From NCBI RefSeq assembly GCF_014192155.1, contig NZ_JACHXO010000008.1:186001-250000 (forward strand): 64,000 nucleotides of DNA, in the 5' to 3' direction. Below, piece by piece: positions 39,367 to 50,118 of the stretch; positions within the stretch are counted from its first letter, which is position 1; the number at the start of each line of letters is the position of its first letter. Source of the stretch: Roseateles terrae. GTDB lineage: Bacteria; Pseudomonadota; Gammaproteobacteria; Burkholderiales; Burkholderiaceae_C. The position numbers and the translations under genes are program-made. Under the pieces are notes generated by a model, which saw only the letters and a list, made by a program, of their open reading frames with translations, made no database searches and was not told the origin of the DNA.

Positions 39367-40989
39367 TTAGGGCAGCGAGTTCAACGACGACCGCACGCCC
39401 TTGGAGAAGGTCGAGCCGTCATGCCGGTCCCAGTTGATGGACCAGGTCATCACCCCGCGCAGCGTCGGATAGGCCACCGGCGGCTTGATGGCGCCGCACT
39501 GCGTCAACCGGGTCAGGCAATTCAACGCCGCGTTGATCGTCGCCAGGCTTGCCTGTCCGCTGTTGGCGGAGGAGGGCCCTGACGGCAGACCGAAGGCCAC
39601 CTGATCCGGCCGCAAGCCACGGAACACATAGGGCCCAGTGCCATTGTTGGTGGTGAAGCCCTCGATCAGCATGCGGCTGGTCGCCACCAGCATGTCGGCG
39701 CTGCCTTCTGCCAATCCATTGGTGGCGTAGGGGGTGTAGACCGCGCCGTTGTTGTAGTACTGGACGTGCAGGACGTTCAGCTCGTCGCGCAGGCCGTCGA
39801 TGATCGGCAGATACGCGCCCCAGATGCCGCCATAGGCCACGTAGCCGCCCTGCACGTAGGGATGCTCGGGCGCCATCGACAGGTAGAAGCCGCTGCCGAT
39901 GCGGGCCTTGAGCTGCTTCACCGCGGTCACGAGGTTGGTCTGTACCGCAGCCCCGGAGGTGACGCCGGCGCCGCTTTCGAGGTCGATGTCGATGCCGTCG
40001 AAACCGTAGCGCCGCATGATGGCTTCCACGCTGGTCACGAAGTTGCTGACCTGTGTGGCGTTGTTCAGCGTCACCGTGCCGTTCTGGCCGCCGAAGGACA
40101 GCACCACCTTCTTGCCTTTGGCCCGTGCGGCCGCGACATCCGCGATGAAGCGGGCCTCGCCGCCAGCGCCGCTGTCCAGGTTGAAGGCGATGTTGCCGTT
40201 GCCCGCGTCGTCGGCGAATGCCACAACGATGACGTCATAGTCGGCCGACACCTCGCTGATGGGGAAGGTCGGGCCCGAGGGGTTGGTGAAGTTGTGCCAG
40301 TAGCCGATCAACTGATGGGCGCCCGGGGCAGGGGCCGGACCGGGAGCAGGCGCCGGCGTGGGGGCCGGTGAAGGTGCCGGCGACGGTGATGGTGATGGTG
40401 AGGGCGATGGCGATGGCGATGGCGATGGCGATGGCGATGGCGACGGGCCTGGTGCCGGCGCGCCGCTGTAGATCGTCCATGGCTGGCCGGAGCCGCTCGG
40501 GCCGTTGTGGGTGGACGGCCGGTCGCCCTGGGTCCACCAGTTGGCGCGATACAGCACGCCGCCCTCGCTCACGATGGCGCCGCCCGGATAAGCGGTGGTG
40601 GCACTCCAGGTGCCATTGGGTGCAGGGGCGGGTGCAGGGGAAGGCGAGGGGCTTGGCACCGGCGTCGGCGTCGGCGCCGGCGACGGAGACGGAGACGGAG
40701 ACGGAGTGGGCGAGGGACTGCCCGTCGCCGGTCCGACCAGCGTCCACAACGACGCATTCGTCGGATTCCAGCCGGTGCTGCTGTAGTCGGTCTGGTTGAC
40801 GTTGGCCCGGTAGAGCTGACCGTTGTAGCTCACCACCGTGCCAGCGGTGTAGTAGGTGTCCGGTTTCCAGGCCGCCGTCTGTGCGGCCACCTGCAGGCTG
40901 AATGCGGCGGCGCTGACGGCAACCAGTGCGCGCAGCGGGTGGGCCAGGCCGCGAGCGGGGCGTGAAAGGGAACGTCGGTGCGGGGTCAT
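39367..40989 (-). CDS. secreted GH18 chitinase with two chitin-binding modules
   Basis: 540 residues from the ATG at 40989. A signal peptide ends LQVAAQ near residue 37. Two CBM5/12-type modules follow: about 39-84 (AWKPDTYYTAGTVVSYNGQL) and 127-176 (TWSATTAYPGGAIVSEGGVL). They are joined by Ser-Pro-Ala linkers, including about 25 residues of SP repeat. The GH18 domain spans about 225-540, with catalytic FDGIDIDLE (Glu338). It cleaves chitin by substrate-assisted catalysis and is exported. The linkers are coded by hexanucleotide repeats that may vary in length. Confidence 0.93.
   Translation of the reverse strand: MTPHRRSLSRPARGLAHPLRALVAVSAAAFSLQVAAQTAAWKPDTYYTAGTVVSYNGQLYRANVNQTDYSSTGWNPTNASLWTLVGPATGSPSPTPSPSPSPSPAPTPTPVPSPSPSPAPAPAPNGTWSATTAYPGGAIVSEGGVLYRANWWTQGDRPSTHNGPSGSGQPWTIYSGAPAPGPSPSPSPSPSPSPSPSPSPSPSPAPSPAPTPAPAPGPAPAPGAHQLIGYWHNFTNPSGPTFPISEVSADYDVIVVAFADDAGNGNIAFNLDSGAGGEARFIADVAAARAKGKKVVLSFGGQNGTVTLNNATQVSNFVTSVEAIMRRYGFDGIDIDLESGAGVTSGAAVQTNLVTAVKQLKARIGSGFYLSMAPEHPYVQGGYVAYGGIWGAYLPIIDGLRDELNVLHVQYYNNGAVYTPYATNGLAEGSADMLVATSRMLIEGFTTNNGTGPYVFRGLRPDQVAFGLPSGPSSANSGQASLATINAALNCLTRLTQCGAIKPPVAYPTLRGVMTWSINWDRHDGSTFSKGVRSSLNSLP
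40398..40446. repeat. hexanucleotide microsatellite (GATGGC)n in the chitinase linker
   Basis: About six to seven tandem GATGGC units coding Ser-Pro on the minus strand. A second run of about five GACGGA units lies near 40681-40708 in the other linker. Changes in copy number stay in frame. Confidence 0.8.
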
Positions 40990-41342
40990 GGGCAGTTCCA
41001 GAGTTGAAGTCCAGCGAGGTGGCGCAGCCACCCGGAAAGTCGCTGAATGCGCTTGCATCGAGCGACACCGTCGTCGGTGGAATCAAACTGGTATTACGAA
41101 AAATTGATTGAAGACCACCGCTTGGATACCACTTTCGGGAATTGGGTGAAAAAGGTCGCGAGGGGAAACCCTGAGTCGTGGTGACAAAACGTGGTGACAC
41201 ACGAAGCTCGAATCGCCGCCCTTCAGCGCCACCACGCGTGCACCTCCGGCGTGGCGCTTCGTCCTACATCAAAGCCCGGTGAAGACCCGCAGCCGGCGAG
41301 TGCCCCGATGGATAACGTTGGACTCAACACAGGAGCACATAC
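40990..41342. other. intergenic region upstream of the chitinase
   Basis: 353 bases between divergent genes. It holds two inverted TGGTAT elements (41089-41094 and 41126-41131) near the chitinase side, and two direct copies of CGTGGTGACA at 41177-41186 and 41190-41199. No gene is supported. Both promoters should lie here. Confidence 0.5.
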
Positions 41343-41627
41343 ATGGACAAAGCCCTCGCCCCCTTCAGCAAGTCGCAAGCCGTTCACATGGCCGGCATTC
41401 CGGAGCAGGTGATCGATTCACTGCTGGATACCGATCTGCTGGATTCCAGCGCGGGCAACCGCTTCACCTTCCAGGATCTGGTGCTGCTGCATGCTGCGCG
41501 TCGTCTGCAGGATCAGGGCGTGGCGAGTGACCGCATCATTGCGGCGCTGGCCAATGTCCGCAGATCGCTGGTGCCGGCCGCTTATCAGGACAGCCTGCGC
41601 TTCAAGGGCAGCGCGAAACCGCATTGA
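41343..41627 (+). CDS. small MerR-like helix-turn-helix protein
   Basis: 94 residues. A helix-turn-helix part (FSKSQAVHMAGIPEQVIDSL) is followed by FTFQDLVLLHAARRLQDQGV and a helix ASDRIIAALANVRRSLV. The same order occurs at the N-terminus of the TPR protein at 56328-57389, so the two are paralogues, this one without TPRs. It probably binds DNA, but the target is unknown; the chitinase upstream region is a candidate because of position. A good ribosome site (ACAGGAGCA) precedes the start. Confidence 0.75.
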   Translation: MDKALAPFSKSQAVHMAGIPEQVIDSLLDTDLLDSSAGNRFTFQDLVLLHAARRLQDQGVASDRIIAALANVRRSLVPAAYQDSLRFKGSAKPH

Positions 41628-41759
41628 GCCCCGCCGACTGACCTCCAACAGGGTTTTCCTCGCACACTGTTGCCGAATGCCGGCGCTGTGTGAGCCGCGA
41701 CCGCAGACGACACTGCGACAATCGTCGGCCGCATTTAATGCAACGAGGAGTCAGGATCC

Positions 41760-43819
<2,060 letters not shown>

Positions 43820-43823
<4 letters not shown>

Positions 43824-45052
43824 GGGGCGCGCGCCACCCGGCCTGCGCTGACGGGCACCAGGCACAGCAGTCCGGCCAGCAGCCAGAAAGCGGTGGAGAG
43901 TCCCACGCCCTGGGCGATGAAACCGATCAGCGCCGGGCCGAGCAGCACGCCGGCATAACCGGTGGTGGTTACCGCAGCCACCGCAAAGGCCGGTGGCATC
44001 GCGCTTTGCTGGCCGGCACGGCGGAACAGCACCGGCACCAGGTTGGAAGCGCCCAGGCCCACCATCACGAAGCCGACGGCGGCCAGTGCCGCCACCGGCG
44101 CGAGGATGACCACTGCCACCCCGAGCGCGCCGAGCAGACCGCCGGCGATCAGCGTGGTGCGGTCACCCAGCCGGGAGACCAGCGCATCGCCGGTGAAGCG
44201 GCCCACCGTCATCGCGACGGAGAACAGCATGAAACCGAGTCCGCCGTGGGCGGTGGAGACCAGATTCGTGCTGGTCATGAGCAGGGCGCTCCAATCCAGA
44301 ACCGCGCCTTCAACCAGGAAGGTCACGCCGGCCAGTGCCGCCAGCAGCAGCACGATGCCGCGCGGCGCGACGAACAGTGGTCCGTGGCTGGCGCTGGCGG
44401 TGATGAGCAAATAGGGCCAGGCCATCAGCATGGCGGCCGCCATCAGCACTCCGCCCAGCAAGGTGGCGTGCAGTGGCTCGAAGTCCAGTGACAGCAGCAG
44501 CGTCATGAAACCCGCACCGGCGAAGCCACCCACGCTGTAGAGCGCATGAAACCCGGACATCAGCGGCCGGCGGCTCTGCTTTTCCACTTCCACCGCATTG
44601 ACGTTCATCGCCACGTCCAGCGAGCCCAGGCACGCGCCAAAGACGGCCAGGGCCACACCCAGCGTGAGCGGCGTCGACAGGACGGACAGCAGCGGCAGCA
44701 CCAGCGCCATGCCCAGGCCACTGGCGACGATCAGGGCCTTGGTGCCGTAGCGGGCGCTGATCATGCCGGCCATGACCATGGCCGAGACGGAGCCCAGTCC
44801 CAGGCACAGCAGCAGCGCGCCGAGTGCGCCTTCGTCAATGGCGAGGCGATGACGGGCGAAGGGCACCAGCGGCGCCCAGCAGGCCACGCCGAAACCGGCC
44901 ACCAGAAAGGCCAGCCGGACGGCGAGGCGGTTTTCCGGACGGTCGTTGTGGGCGGCGTCGCTGCGCTCGCTCTCGGGCGGGATCGGGCCGGAAGCGGCGT
45001 GCGAAGAGCTGCCATCAGCGCCCGTGGGCCCGGCTTGGGAAGTGACGCTCAT
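43820..45052 (-). CDS. MFS transporter (YbjJ-like)
   Basis: 410 residues with 12 predicted membrane helices after a soluble N-terminus of about 45 residues. LAFLVAGFGVACWAPLVPFA opens helix 1, and GMISARYGTKALIVASGLG is the loop 2-3 MFS signature region. It resembles the YbjJ/fucose-permease-like branch, whose substrates are poorly known. The start ATG shares its A with the stop of the DeoR regulator (TGATG), so the two are coupled and the regulator probably senses something linked to the substrate. Confidence 0.85.
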
Positions 45053-45828
45053 CAGAGAGACTCCGCCTGAAGGATGTGAAGACCGCCGTCGCGCAGCGGG
45101 CGAATCAGTCGGTCATCGGCGTCATGCTCGATCACCACGGTGTGCAGCTCGGACAGGGCCGCGAAGGGGTAGTGCACCGGCGCGCCGAGCTTGTCGCTGG
45201 AGAGCAGGGCGGTGCGCTGGCGGCTGCGGGCCACCAGGGTGCGTTTGAAGACGACTTCGTTGAAGTGGGTGGCCATGGCGCCGTCTTCGACAGTGAGGCC
45301 GCAGACGCCGACAAAGCAGCGGTCGATGCGCAGTTGCTGGAGGCTGTGCACCGCTGCCGCATCGACGCTGCCGCCCAGGTGCGGGTCGACCTGCCCGCCG
45401 ATGAGCAGCAGCCGCAGGTCCTGACGCCGCAACGCGGCGGCGGCGACGTCCACGCCATTGGTGGCGATGGTGAGGTCGGCATCCTCCGGCAGATGTTCGA
45501 TCATCGTGACGTGGGTGCTGCCGCTGTCGAGGAAGACCAGCTCGCCGGGTTGGACGAGTGCTGCGCCGGCGCGGGCGAGGGCGGTCTTGCGCTCGGGATG
45601 CTCATGCAGACGCGCCGTGATGGGGCGGTCGTGGCTGGGAATCGGGATGGCGCCCCCATAGACACGGCGGCACAGACCCTGCGCCGCCAGAGCGCGCAGA
45701 TCACGGCGGATCGCGTCTTCCGACAGGGCGAATTCAGCCGCCAGCTCGGCTGCCACCACGGGCTGGCCGGCGGCGAGGCGGTCCGCAATGAGGTCACGGC
45801 GGGCGCGGGGAAGGTCGGGTGCAGTCAT
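45052..45828 (-). CDS. DeoR/GlpR-family transcriptional regulator
   Basis: 258 residues. The N-terminal winged helix reads QPVVAAELAAEFALSEDAIR, then RDLRALAAQGLCRRVYGGAI, the DeoR signature. The C-terminal DeoR sensor domain includes VFLDSGSTHVTMIEHLPEDA and VGVCGLTVEDGAMATHFNEV. Such proteins bind phosphorylated sugars or related metabolites and usually repress. It is translated with the MFS gene. A tandem repeat at 45874-45893 upstream is a likely own operator. Confidence 0.9.
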   Translation of the reverse strand: MTAPDLPRARRDLIADRLAAGQPVVAAELAAEFALSEDAIRRDLRALAAQGLCRRVYGGAIPIPSHDRPITARLHEHPERKTALARAGAALVQPGELVFLDSGSTHVTMIEHLPEDADLTIATNGVDVAAAALRRQDLRLLLIGGQVDPHLGGSVDAAAVHSLQQLRIDRCFVGVCGLTVEDGAMATHFNEVVFKRTLVARSRQRTALLSSDKLGAPVHYPFAALSELHTVVIEHDADDRLIRPLRDGGLHILQAESL

Positions 45829-45873
45829 GGCATCAGGAGCGATTTACCGCTCTATGATGCCAGAGGATTCGCG

Positions 45874-45893
45874 TTTGTGCACGTTGTTGCACG
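45874..45893. promoter_or_regulatory. candidate DeoR-family operator
   Basis: On the minus strand the sequence reads CGTGCAACAACGTGCACAAA, two copies of a 10-base unit, 45 bases before the regulator start. Ten-base spacing puts both on one face of the helix. Assigned by position. Confidence 0.45.
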
Positions 45894-45991
45894 ATGTACG
45901 CGAGCGAGGAGCATGGCGATGCTCCCCCCAGTCACCTCACCCGACCTGACTGCAAGGGAGGCGACGAGACCGCCGCGCAACCGCTCGTCGC

Positions 45992-46030
45992 GGCCTTTTG
46001 CGCCGGCCTTCTGCGCCGGCCTTTTGCGGC
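45992..46030. repeat. three tandem copies of a 13-bp unit
   Basis: GGCCTTTTGCGCC, GGCCTTCTGCGCC and GGCCTTTTGCGGC follow one another without gap, about 24 bases past the isochorismatase stop. Confidence 0.8.
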
Positions 46031-46053
46031 GACCTCAGCAGCCACCTTGGCGG

Positions 46054-46686
46054 TCAGCCGGTTCGAGCCACCTGTAGGGAGCGGTGATCCACCTCGGCAA
46101 GCGTCACACGCGTCGACAACGCATTGAGCGCAATCGCGTTCATCAGCGGGCTCACCGTACTGCACGCATCCTTCAGCACCGTGATGGACCGGTAGTGATC
46201 TGCCTGACGGGACAGCGCCGTGTGGGTGACGCAGTTGTGGGTCATCATGCCGCACAGCACCAACGCATCGACGCCGAGCCGCTGCAAGGTCTCATGAAGT
46301 GGCGTGCGTTCGAAGCTGTCTGCAAATCGCTTCACGATGACCGGCGCATCCGGCGCTGCGGCGCGGACGGCGGGATGCAGCGCGGCGCCCTCGGTGCCTT
46401 CGTTGAAGAAGGGCGCGGTGCCGCGCGACGGGTCGGCGAGATGCTGCACGAGGACGACCGGCATCTGCAACTGGTGCGCCTGCGCGATGGCGCGCAGCAC
46501 GGCGGCCAGCGCGGCGTCGGTATCGGCCAGCGGGAACGCTCCCTCAGGGAAGTAGTCGTTCTGCAGGTCGATCACGATCAAGGCCGGGCGGTTTGACGGT
46601 GGGGTCGCGGGAGATGTTGCTGACCCGGTGGCCGGGGCGGTGGGCGAGGCAGTGGTTTGGGCGGTGACGTGGGCGGTGGCACTCAT
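46054..46686 (-). CDS. isochorismatase-family cysteine hydrolase
   Basis: 210 residues from the ATG at 46686. A Thr/Ala-rich N-terminus of about 32 residues precedes the domain ALIVIDLQNDYFPEGAFPLA. The triad is Asp40, Lys119 (VIVKRFADSF) and Cys152 (GMMTHNCVTHTA). Family members hydrolyse isochorismate, nicotinamide or N-carbamoyl compounds. It is divergent from a GlxA-type regulator, a common pairing, suggesting control by that protein. The ribosome site GGAG is well placed. Confidence 0.9.
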   Translation of the reverse strand: MSATAHVTAQTTASPTAPATGSATSPATPPSNRPALIVIDLQNDYFPEGAFPLADTDAALAAVLRAIAQAHQLQMPVVLVQHLADPSRGTAPFFNEGTEGAALHPAVRAAAPDAPVIVKRFADSFERTPLHETLQRLGVDALVLCGMMTHNCVTHTALSRQADHYRSITVLKDACSTVSPLMNAIALNALSTRVTLAEVDHRSLQVARTG

Positions 46687-46785
46687 GGAAGAACTCCTGG
46701 TGAGAACATGACCGCATTCTTCGCAGCTGGAGCCTTCGCGGCCAGTGGCCCGAATTCCGTTCACCGGTAAGATCGGGCCAATATG

Positions 46786-46803
46786 GGCAGGATCGATCCT
46801 GCC
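46786..46803. promoter_or_regulatory. perfect 18-bp palindrome between divergent genes
   Basis: GGCAGGATCGATCCTGCC is fully self-complementary and ends 14 bases before the GlxA-type start. It is a candidate operator for the regulator or a leader hairpin. Confidence 0.5.
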
Positions 46804-46817
46804 AAGGACCGTCGCGC

Positions 46818-47804
46818 ATGAGTTCATCACCTTCTGTCCAGGCGCGCATCCGCGTGGCCGTCATTGCCTTCGACGGCATCAGTCCCTTTCATCTCGCCAT
46901 TCCCGGCGTGGTGTTTGGGGAATCACTCACGGACGCCAATCCGTTTGAGCTGCGACTGCTGCGGGCTGACCCAGAACCCTTGCGCACCCGCGCGGGCTAC
47001 AGCATCACCGGCCTGAAGTCGCTGAATGCGCTCAAGGACATCGACATCGTCGTGGTGCCGAGCTGGCGTGATGTCGATGAGCGACCGCCGGAACGCCTGC
47101 TTCGGGCGCTGCGCAAAGCCCATGCCGACGGCGCCTATGTCGTGGGCCTGTGTCTGGGCGCTCATGTGCTGGCCGAGGCGGGGCTGCTGGAGGGCCGCAC
47201 GGCCACGACCCATTGGCAATATGCGCAGGACATGGCGGCGCGTTTTCCGGCCGTCACGGTGAATGCCGATGTGCTGTATATCGAGAGCGATCGCGTCATG
47301 ACGTCCGCCGGCACCGCAGCCGGGCTGGATGCCTGCCTGCAGATCGTGCGCCAGCGTCTGGGGAGCGACCGGGCCAATCAGGCGGCGCGGCGGCTGGTGA
47401 TTCCGCCGCACCGGGAAGGCGGGCAGGCGCAGTTCATCGAGCAGCCGGTGCCAGCCAGAGAGGGCGGGAGCCGTTTGACGGGTCTGTTCGACTCGGTGCG
47501 CTCACGCCTGCACGAGGCTCACGATGTGGACAGCCTCGCGGCCGAGGCCTTCATGAGCCGCCGAAGCTTCACGCGGCAGTTCAAGGCGCTGACTGGAACG
47601 ACGGTGCTCAAATGGCTGCTGACGGAACGGCTGCAGTTTGCGCAGCAACTGCTCGAGCGCAGTGACCGGTCCATCGAGGAGGTCGGCACGCTGGCGGGAT
47701 TCGGCTCTGCCGAATCCCTGCGACTTCATTTCAGGCGGGCATTCCGGACCACCCCGACGGAGTGGCGACGGCGTTTCCGCCATCAACCCGCTCAGAGCTT
47801 GTAG
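46818..47804 (+). CDS. GlxA-family AraC-type transcriptional regulator
   Basis: 328 residues. The N-terminal DJ-1/PfpI-like domain has VAVIAFDGISPFHLAIPGVV and the nucleophile elbow VGLCLGAHVLAEAGLLEGRT. The C-terminal AraC domain has two helix-turn-helix motifs: LAAEAFMSRRSFTRQFKALT and TLAGFGSAESLRLHFRRAFR. These proteins regulate catabolic genes, often a divergent neighbour. Its stop overlaps the convergent TonB receptor stop by 13 bases. Confidence 0.92.
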   Translation: MSSSPSVQARIRVAVIAFDGISPFHLAIPGVVFGESLTDANPFELRLLRADPEPLRTRAGYSITGLKSLNALKDIDIVVVPSWRDVDERPPERLLRALRKAHADGAYVVGLCLGAHVLAEAGLLEGRTATTHWQYAQDMAARFPAVTVNADVLYIESDRVMTSAGTAAGLDACLQIVRQRLGSDRANQAARRLVIPPHREGGQAQFIEQPVPAREGGSRLTGLFDSVRSRLHEAHDVDSLAAEAFMSRRSFTRQFKALTGTTVLKWLLTERLQFAQQLLERSDRSIEEVGTLAGFGSAESLRLHFRRAFRTTPTEWRRRFRHQPAQSL

Positions 47805-49990
47805 TTCAGCGTCACGGCGGCATTGCGCGGGGCGCCATAGATGGCACCGTAGGCGATGCCCCGCAGGTACTTCTTGTCCAGCAAGTTGTTGACGTTCAGA
47901 CGGATCGACGTCTTGTCGTTCAGGTCATAGCTCGCGAAGGCGTCTGCGACCATGTAGGCCCCTTGCGTCGCATTCGGTCCTACAACGACCGACTGCCAGC
48001 GTCCGGCCACGCCCAGACGCAGACCCGGCACCGTGTCCATGCGGGTGTCAAACACGGCATTGATGGTGGTGCGCGGCACCCAGTTGTAGATGGCATTGCC
48101 ATCCGGACCAGTCAGGATCAGCCGGGTGTAGCCGACGGTCATCTTGCTGTCGCGGCTCAGCCGGCCGGTCGCTTCGAATTCAAAGCCCTTGGACCGCACA
48201 TCCTTCGGCACATAGAACGCCGTCTTGTCGGCCAGATCGCCCGCATAGGTGGCCAGGCCGAGCTGCTCGGCCTTGAAGAGCGCAAAGGTGGTCAGCAGCT
48301 GCTTGTTCAGCCACTCGGACTTCACCCCCACTTCCACGTTCTTGCCTTTGACCGGATCCAGGTAGTTCTTGTTGGCGTCCGTCTGGTCCTGGTTCTGGAA
48401 GATGGTGGAGTAGGACACATAGCCCATCACATCGGGTGTGAAGTCGTAGGTCAGGCCGGCGTAGGGGGTGGTCTTTTTGGTGTCCGGATAGTTGACGGCA
48501 TTGGCGGCATTGCCATAAGCCGACGACCCTTCACGCTCCAGCTTGATCGCATTCACGCCCAGGATGGTTTTGAGGTTCTCCGACAGGGACAGTCGAACGA
48601 CGCCGTACAGGCGGGTCAGCGTCTGTTCACCGCTGCGGTCGAAGGTCCGGGCGCCCCAGGTCGGCTCGGTATAGGCGTCGCCGCCATACGGGAAGGCGGG
48701 CAGTGGCAGATACATCTGAGCAGCCGGCGCAGCGAAGAGGTCGGTGCTGGTGGTCTGCGTGGAGCGGCTGATGCCGAACATCGTCGAATGGGCACGGCCC
48801 ATGGCGTTGAACGCACCGCTGACGCTGAGGTCGAACAGGCGGTTGTTGGTCCTGGTGGACGCGTGATAGGGCCAGCCATACAGACCAGTGTTGTCGAGAT
48901 TCAGCCCGCCGCCATTGGTGTAGGCATACAGCAGCTTGGTGTTCTCTTCGTTGTGGCGGAAGTTGGAGGTCGCCTTCAGCTCCCAGCCCTTGGCCAGCTC
49001 GTGGGTGTATTCAACGAATGCGCTTTGCGACTTCGTGTTCCAGTAGGTCCAATCGACCGAGGTGGAGGCGGACTGATCGAATTCGGCCTGGGTGCCGTCC
49101 ACGCGCTTCACGATGAGCGATCCCCACATCGGCGAGTGCTGCTTCGAGTCGTTCAGCGAGACGCCGAAGGTCAGGGTGCCGGCCCGGCCAATCTGGCCAT
49201 CGACCACGCCGTAAACGGTGGAGCGCTTGTCGTTCAGTGCACGCAGATAGGAATCCTTGTCCTCATGCACAACCACCAGTCGACCGGCCCAGCGGCCGTC
49301 TTGCGTCAGCACCTTGTTGTAGTCCAGCGCGCCGCGCAGCTGGCCCCACTGGCCGTAGGTCAGGTTCACTTCGCCGCCGTCCACATTGGTCGGACGCTTG
49401 CGGATGTAGTTGATGGTGCCGGAGGCATTGCCCACACCCGTCAGCATGCCGTTGGCGCCGCGGATCAGCTCGATGCGTTCGAACAGGTAGGTGTCCTGCT
49501 GGCCAACGACAGTGCCCCAGTCATTGGTCATGCCGACACCGTCGATCTGGGTGAGCTGCACTTCGAAGCCGCGCGAATTGAAGGTGGCGCGGTTGGTCTC
49601 GTACTGATCGACATTGACGCCGGTGGCCAGCTTCAGGGCGTCATTGGCACCGGTCAGGCCGAAGTTGGCCATGTCGTCCTTGTCCAGGGTGCTGATGGAC
49701 TGCGGCGTGTCCTTGATGGCGATCGGCAGGCCGACCGCACCCTTGGACAGCCGCGTTTCGCGCTTGACCTGCACGTAAATCCGGTCCAGCGAGCCGTCCG
49801 CCGTGCGGGTGGCGGCGCCGCTGGCGCTGGTGCCAGTGCCTGCGGTGCTCGCTGTGGCAGCCGCGGCTGCGGCAGCGTTCGCAGTGGAGGGCGCGGGCTG
49901 GGCAGAGGCTGCCGCTTCCTGGGCGCGTGCGTCTCCCAATGCCAGGCAGGCAGCAAAGGCGCAGGCGGTCATGAGGAAGGGGTGCGTCAT
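47792..49990 (-). CDS. TonB-dependent siderophore receptor
   Basis: 732 residues from the ATG at 49990 (GGAG 6 nt upstream). A signal peptide ends LGDARAQ, then an Ala/Thr linker. The plug starts near KDTPQSISTLDKDDMANFG and includes FERIELIRGANGMLTGVGNA, the siderophore-receptor hallmark. A 22-strand barrel ends RLNVNNLLDKKYLRGIAYGA...VTLNYKL. No N-terminal signalling (STN) domain is present, so no FecI-type surface signalling. It imports ferric siderophore with TonB energy, and the ligand is unknown. A Fur-box-like site lies 57 bases upstream. Confidence 0.93.
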   Translation of the reverse strand: MTHPFLMTACAFAACLALGDARAQEAAASAQPAPSTANAAAAAAATASTAGTGTSASGAATRTADGSLDRIYVQVKRETRLSKGAVGLPIAIKDTPQSISTLDKDDMANFGLTGANDALKLATGVNVDQYETNRATFNSRGFEVQLTQIDGVGMTNDWGTVVGQQDTYLFERIELIRGANGMLTGVGNASGTINYIRKRPTNVDGGEVNLTYGQWGQLRGALDYNKVLTQDGRWAGRLVVVHEDKDSYLRALNDKRSTVYGVVDGQIGRAGTLTFGVSLNDSKQHSPMWGSLIVKRVDGTQAEFDQSASTSVDWTYWNTKSQSAFVEYTHELAKGWELKATSNFRHNEENTKLLYAYTNGGGLNLDNTGLYGWPYHASTRTNNRLFDLSVSGAFNAMGRAHSTMFGISRSTQTTSTDLFAAPAAQMYLPLPAFPYGGDAYTEPTWGARTFDRSGEQTLTRLYGVVRLSLSENLKTILGVNAIKLEREGSSAYGNAANAVNYPDTKKTTPYAGLTYDFTPDVMGYVSYSTIFQNQDQTDANKNYLDPVKGKNVEVGVKSEWLNKQLLTTFALFKAEQLGLATYAGDLADKTAFYVPKDVRSKGFEFEATGRLSRDSKMTVGYTRLILTGPDGNAIYNWVPRTTINAVFDTRMDTVPGLRLGVAGRWQSVVVGPNATQGAYMVADAFASYDLNDKTSIRLNVNNLLDKKYLRGIAYGAIYGAPRNAAVTLNYKL

Positions 49991-50046
49991 CGAGTTCTCC
50001 ATGTAGAGGTGACACCACCGTCACCCAGCCGCGGAGTCTAGATCTA

Positions 50047-50065
50047 AATGCGAATAATTCTTAAC
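50047..50065. promoter_or_regulatory. candidate Fur box
   Basis: AATGCGAATAATTCTTAAC fits the 19-bp Fur pattern as seen in beta-proteobacteria (AATGCGAATnATTCGCATT), with a good left half and a partly degenerate right half. It lies upstream of the siderophore receptor, as expected for iron repression. Confidence 0.65.
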
Positions 50066-50118
50066 CTACCAGTCTGAAGCGTGCGAATGGAGAAAATCCG
50101 TGTGGTTTTTCAGCAAGT

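Noticed and set aside
40398-40708. Regular short repeats that could suggest a CRISPR array
   Set aside because: The units are six bases without unique spacers and lie inside the chitinase reading frame as Ser-Pro codons.
47762-50041. A 759-codon open frame on the plus strand antisense to the TonB receptor
   Set aside because: The composition is typical of a shadow, the receptor on the other strand has clear plug and barrel motifs, and no ribosome site supports the frame.
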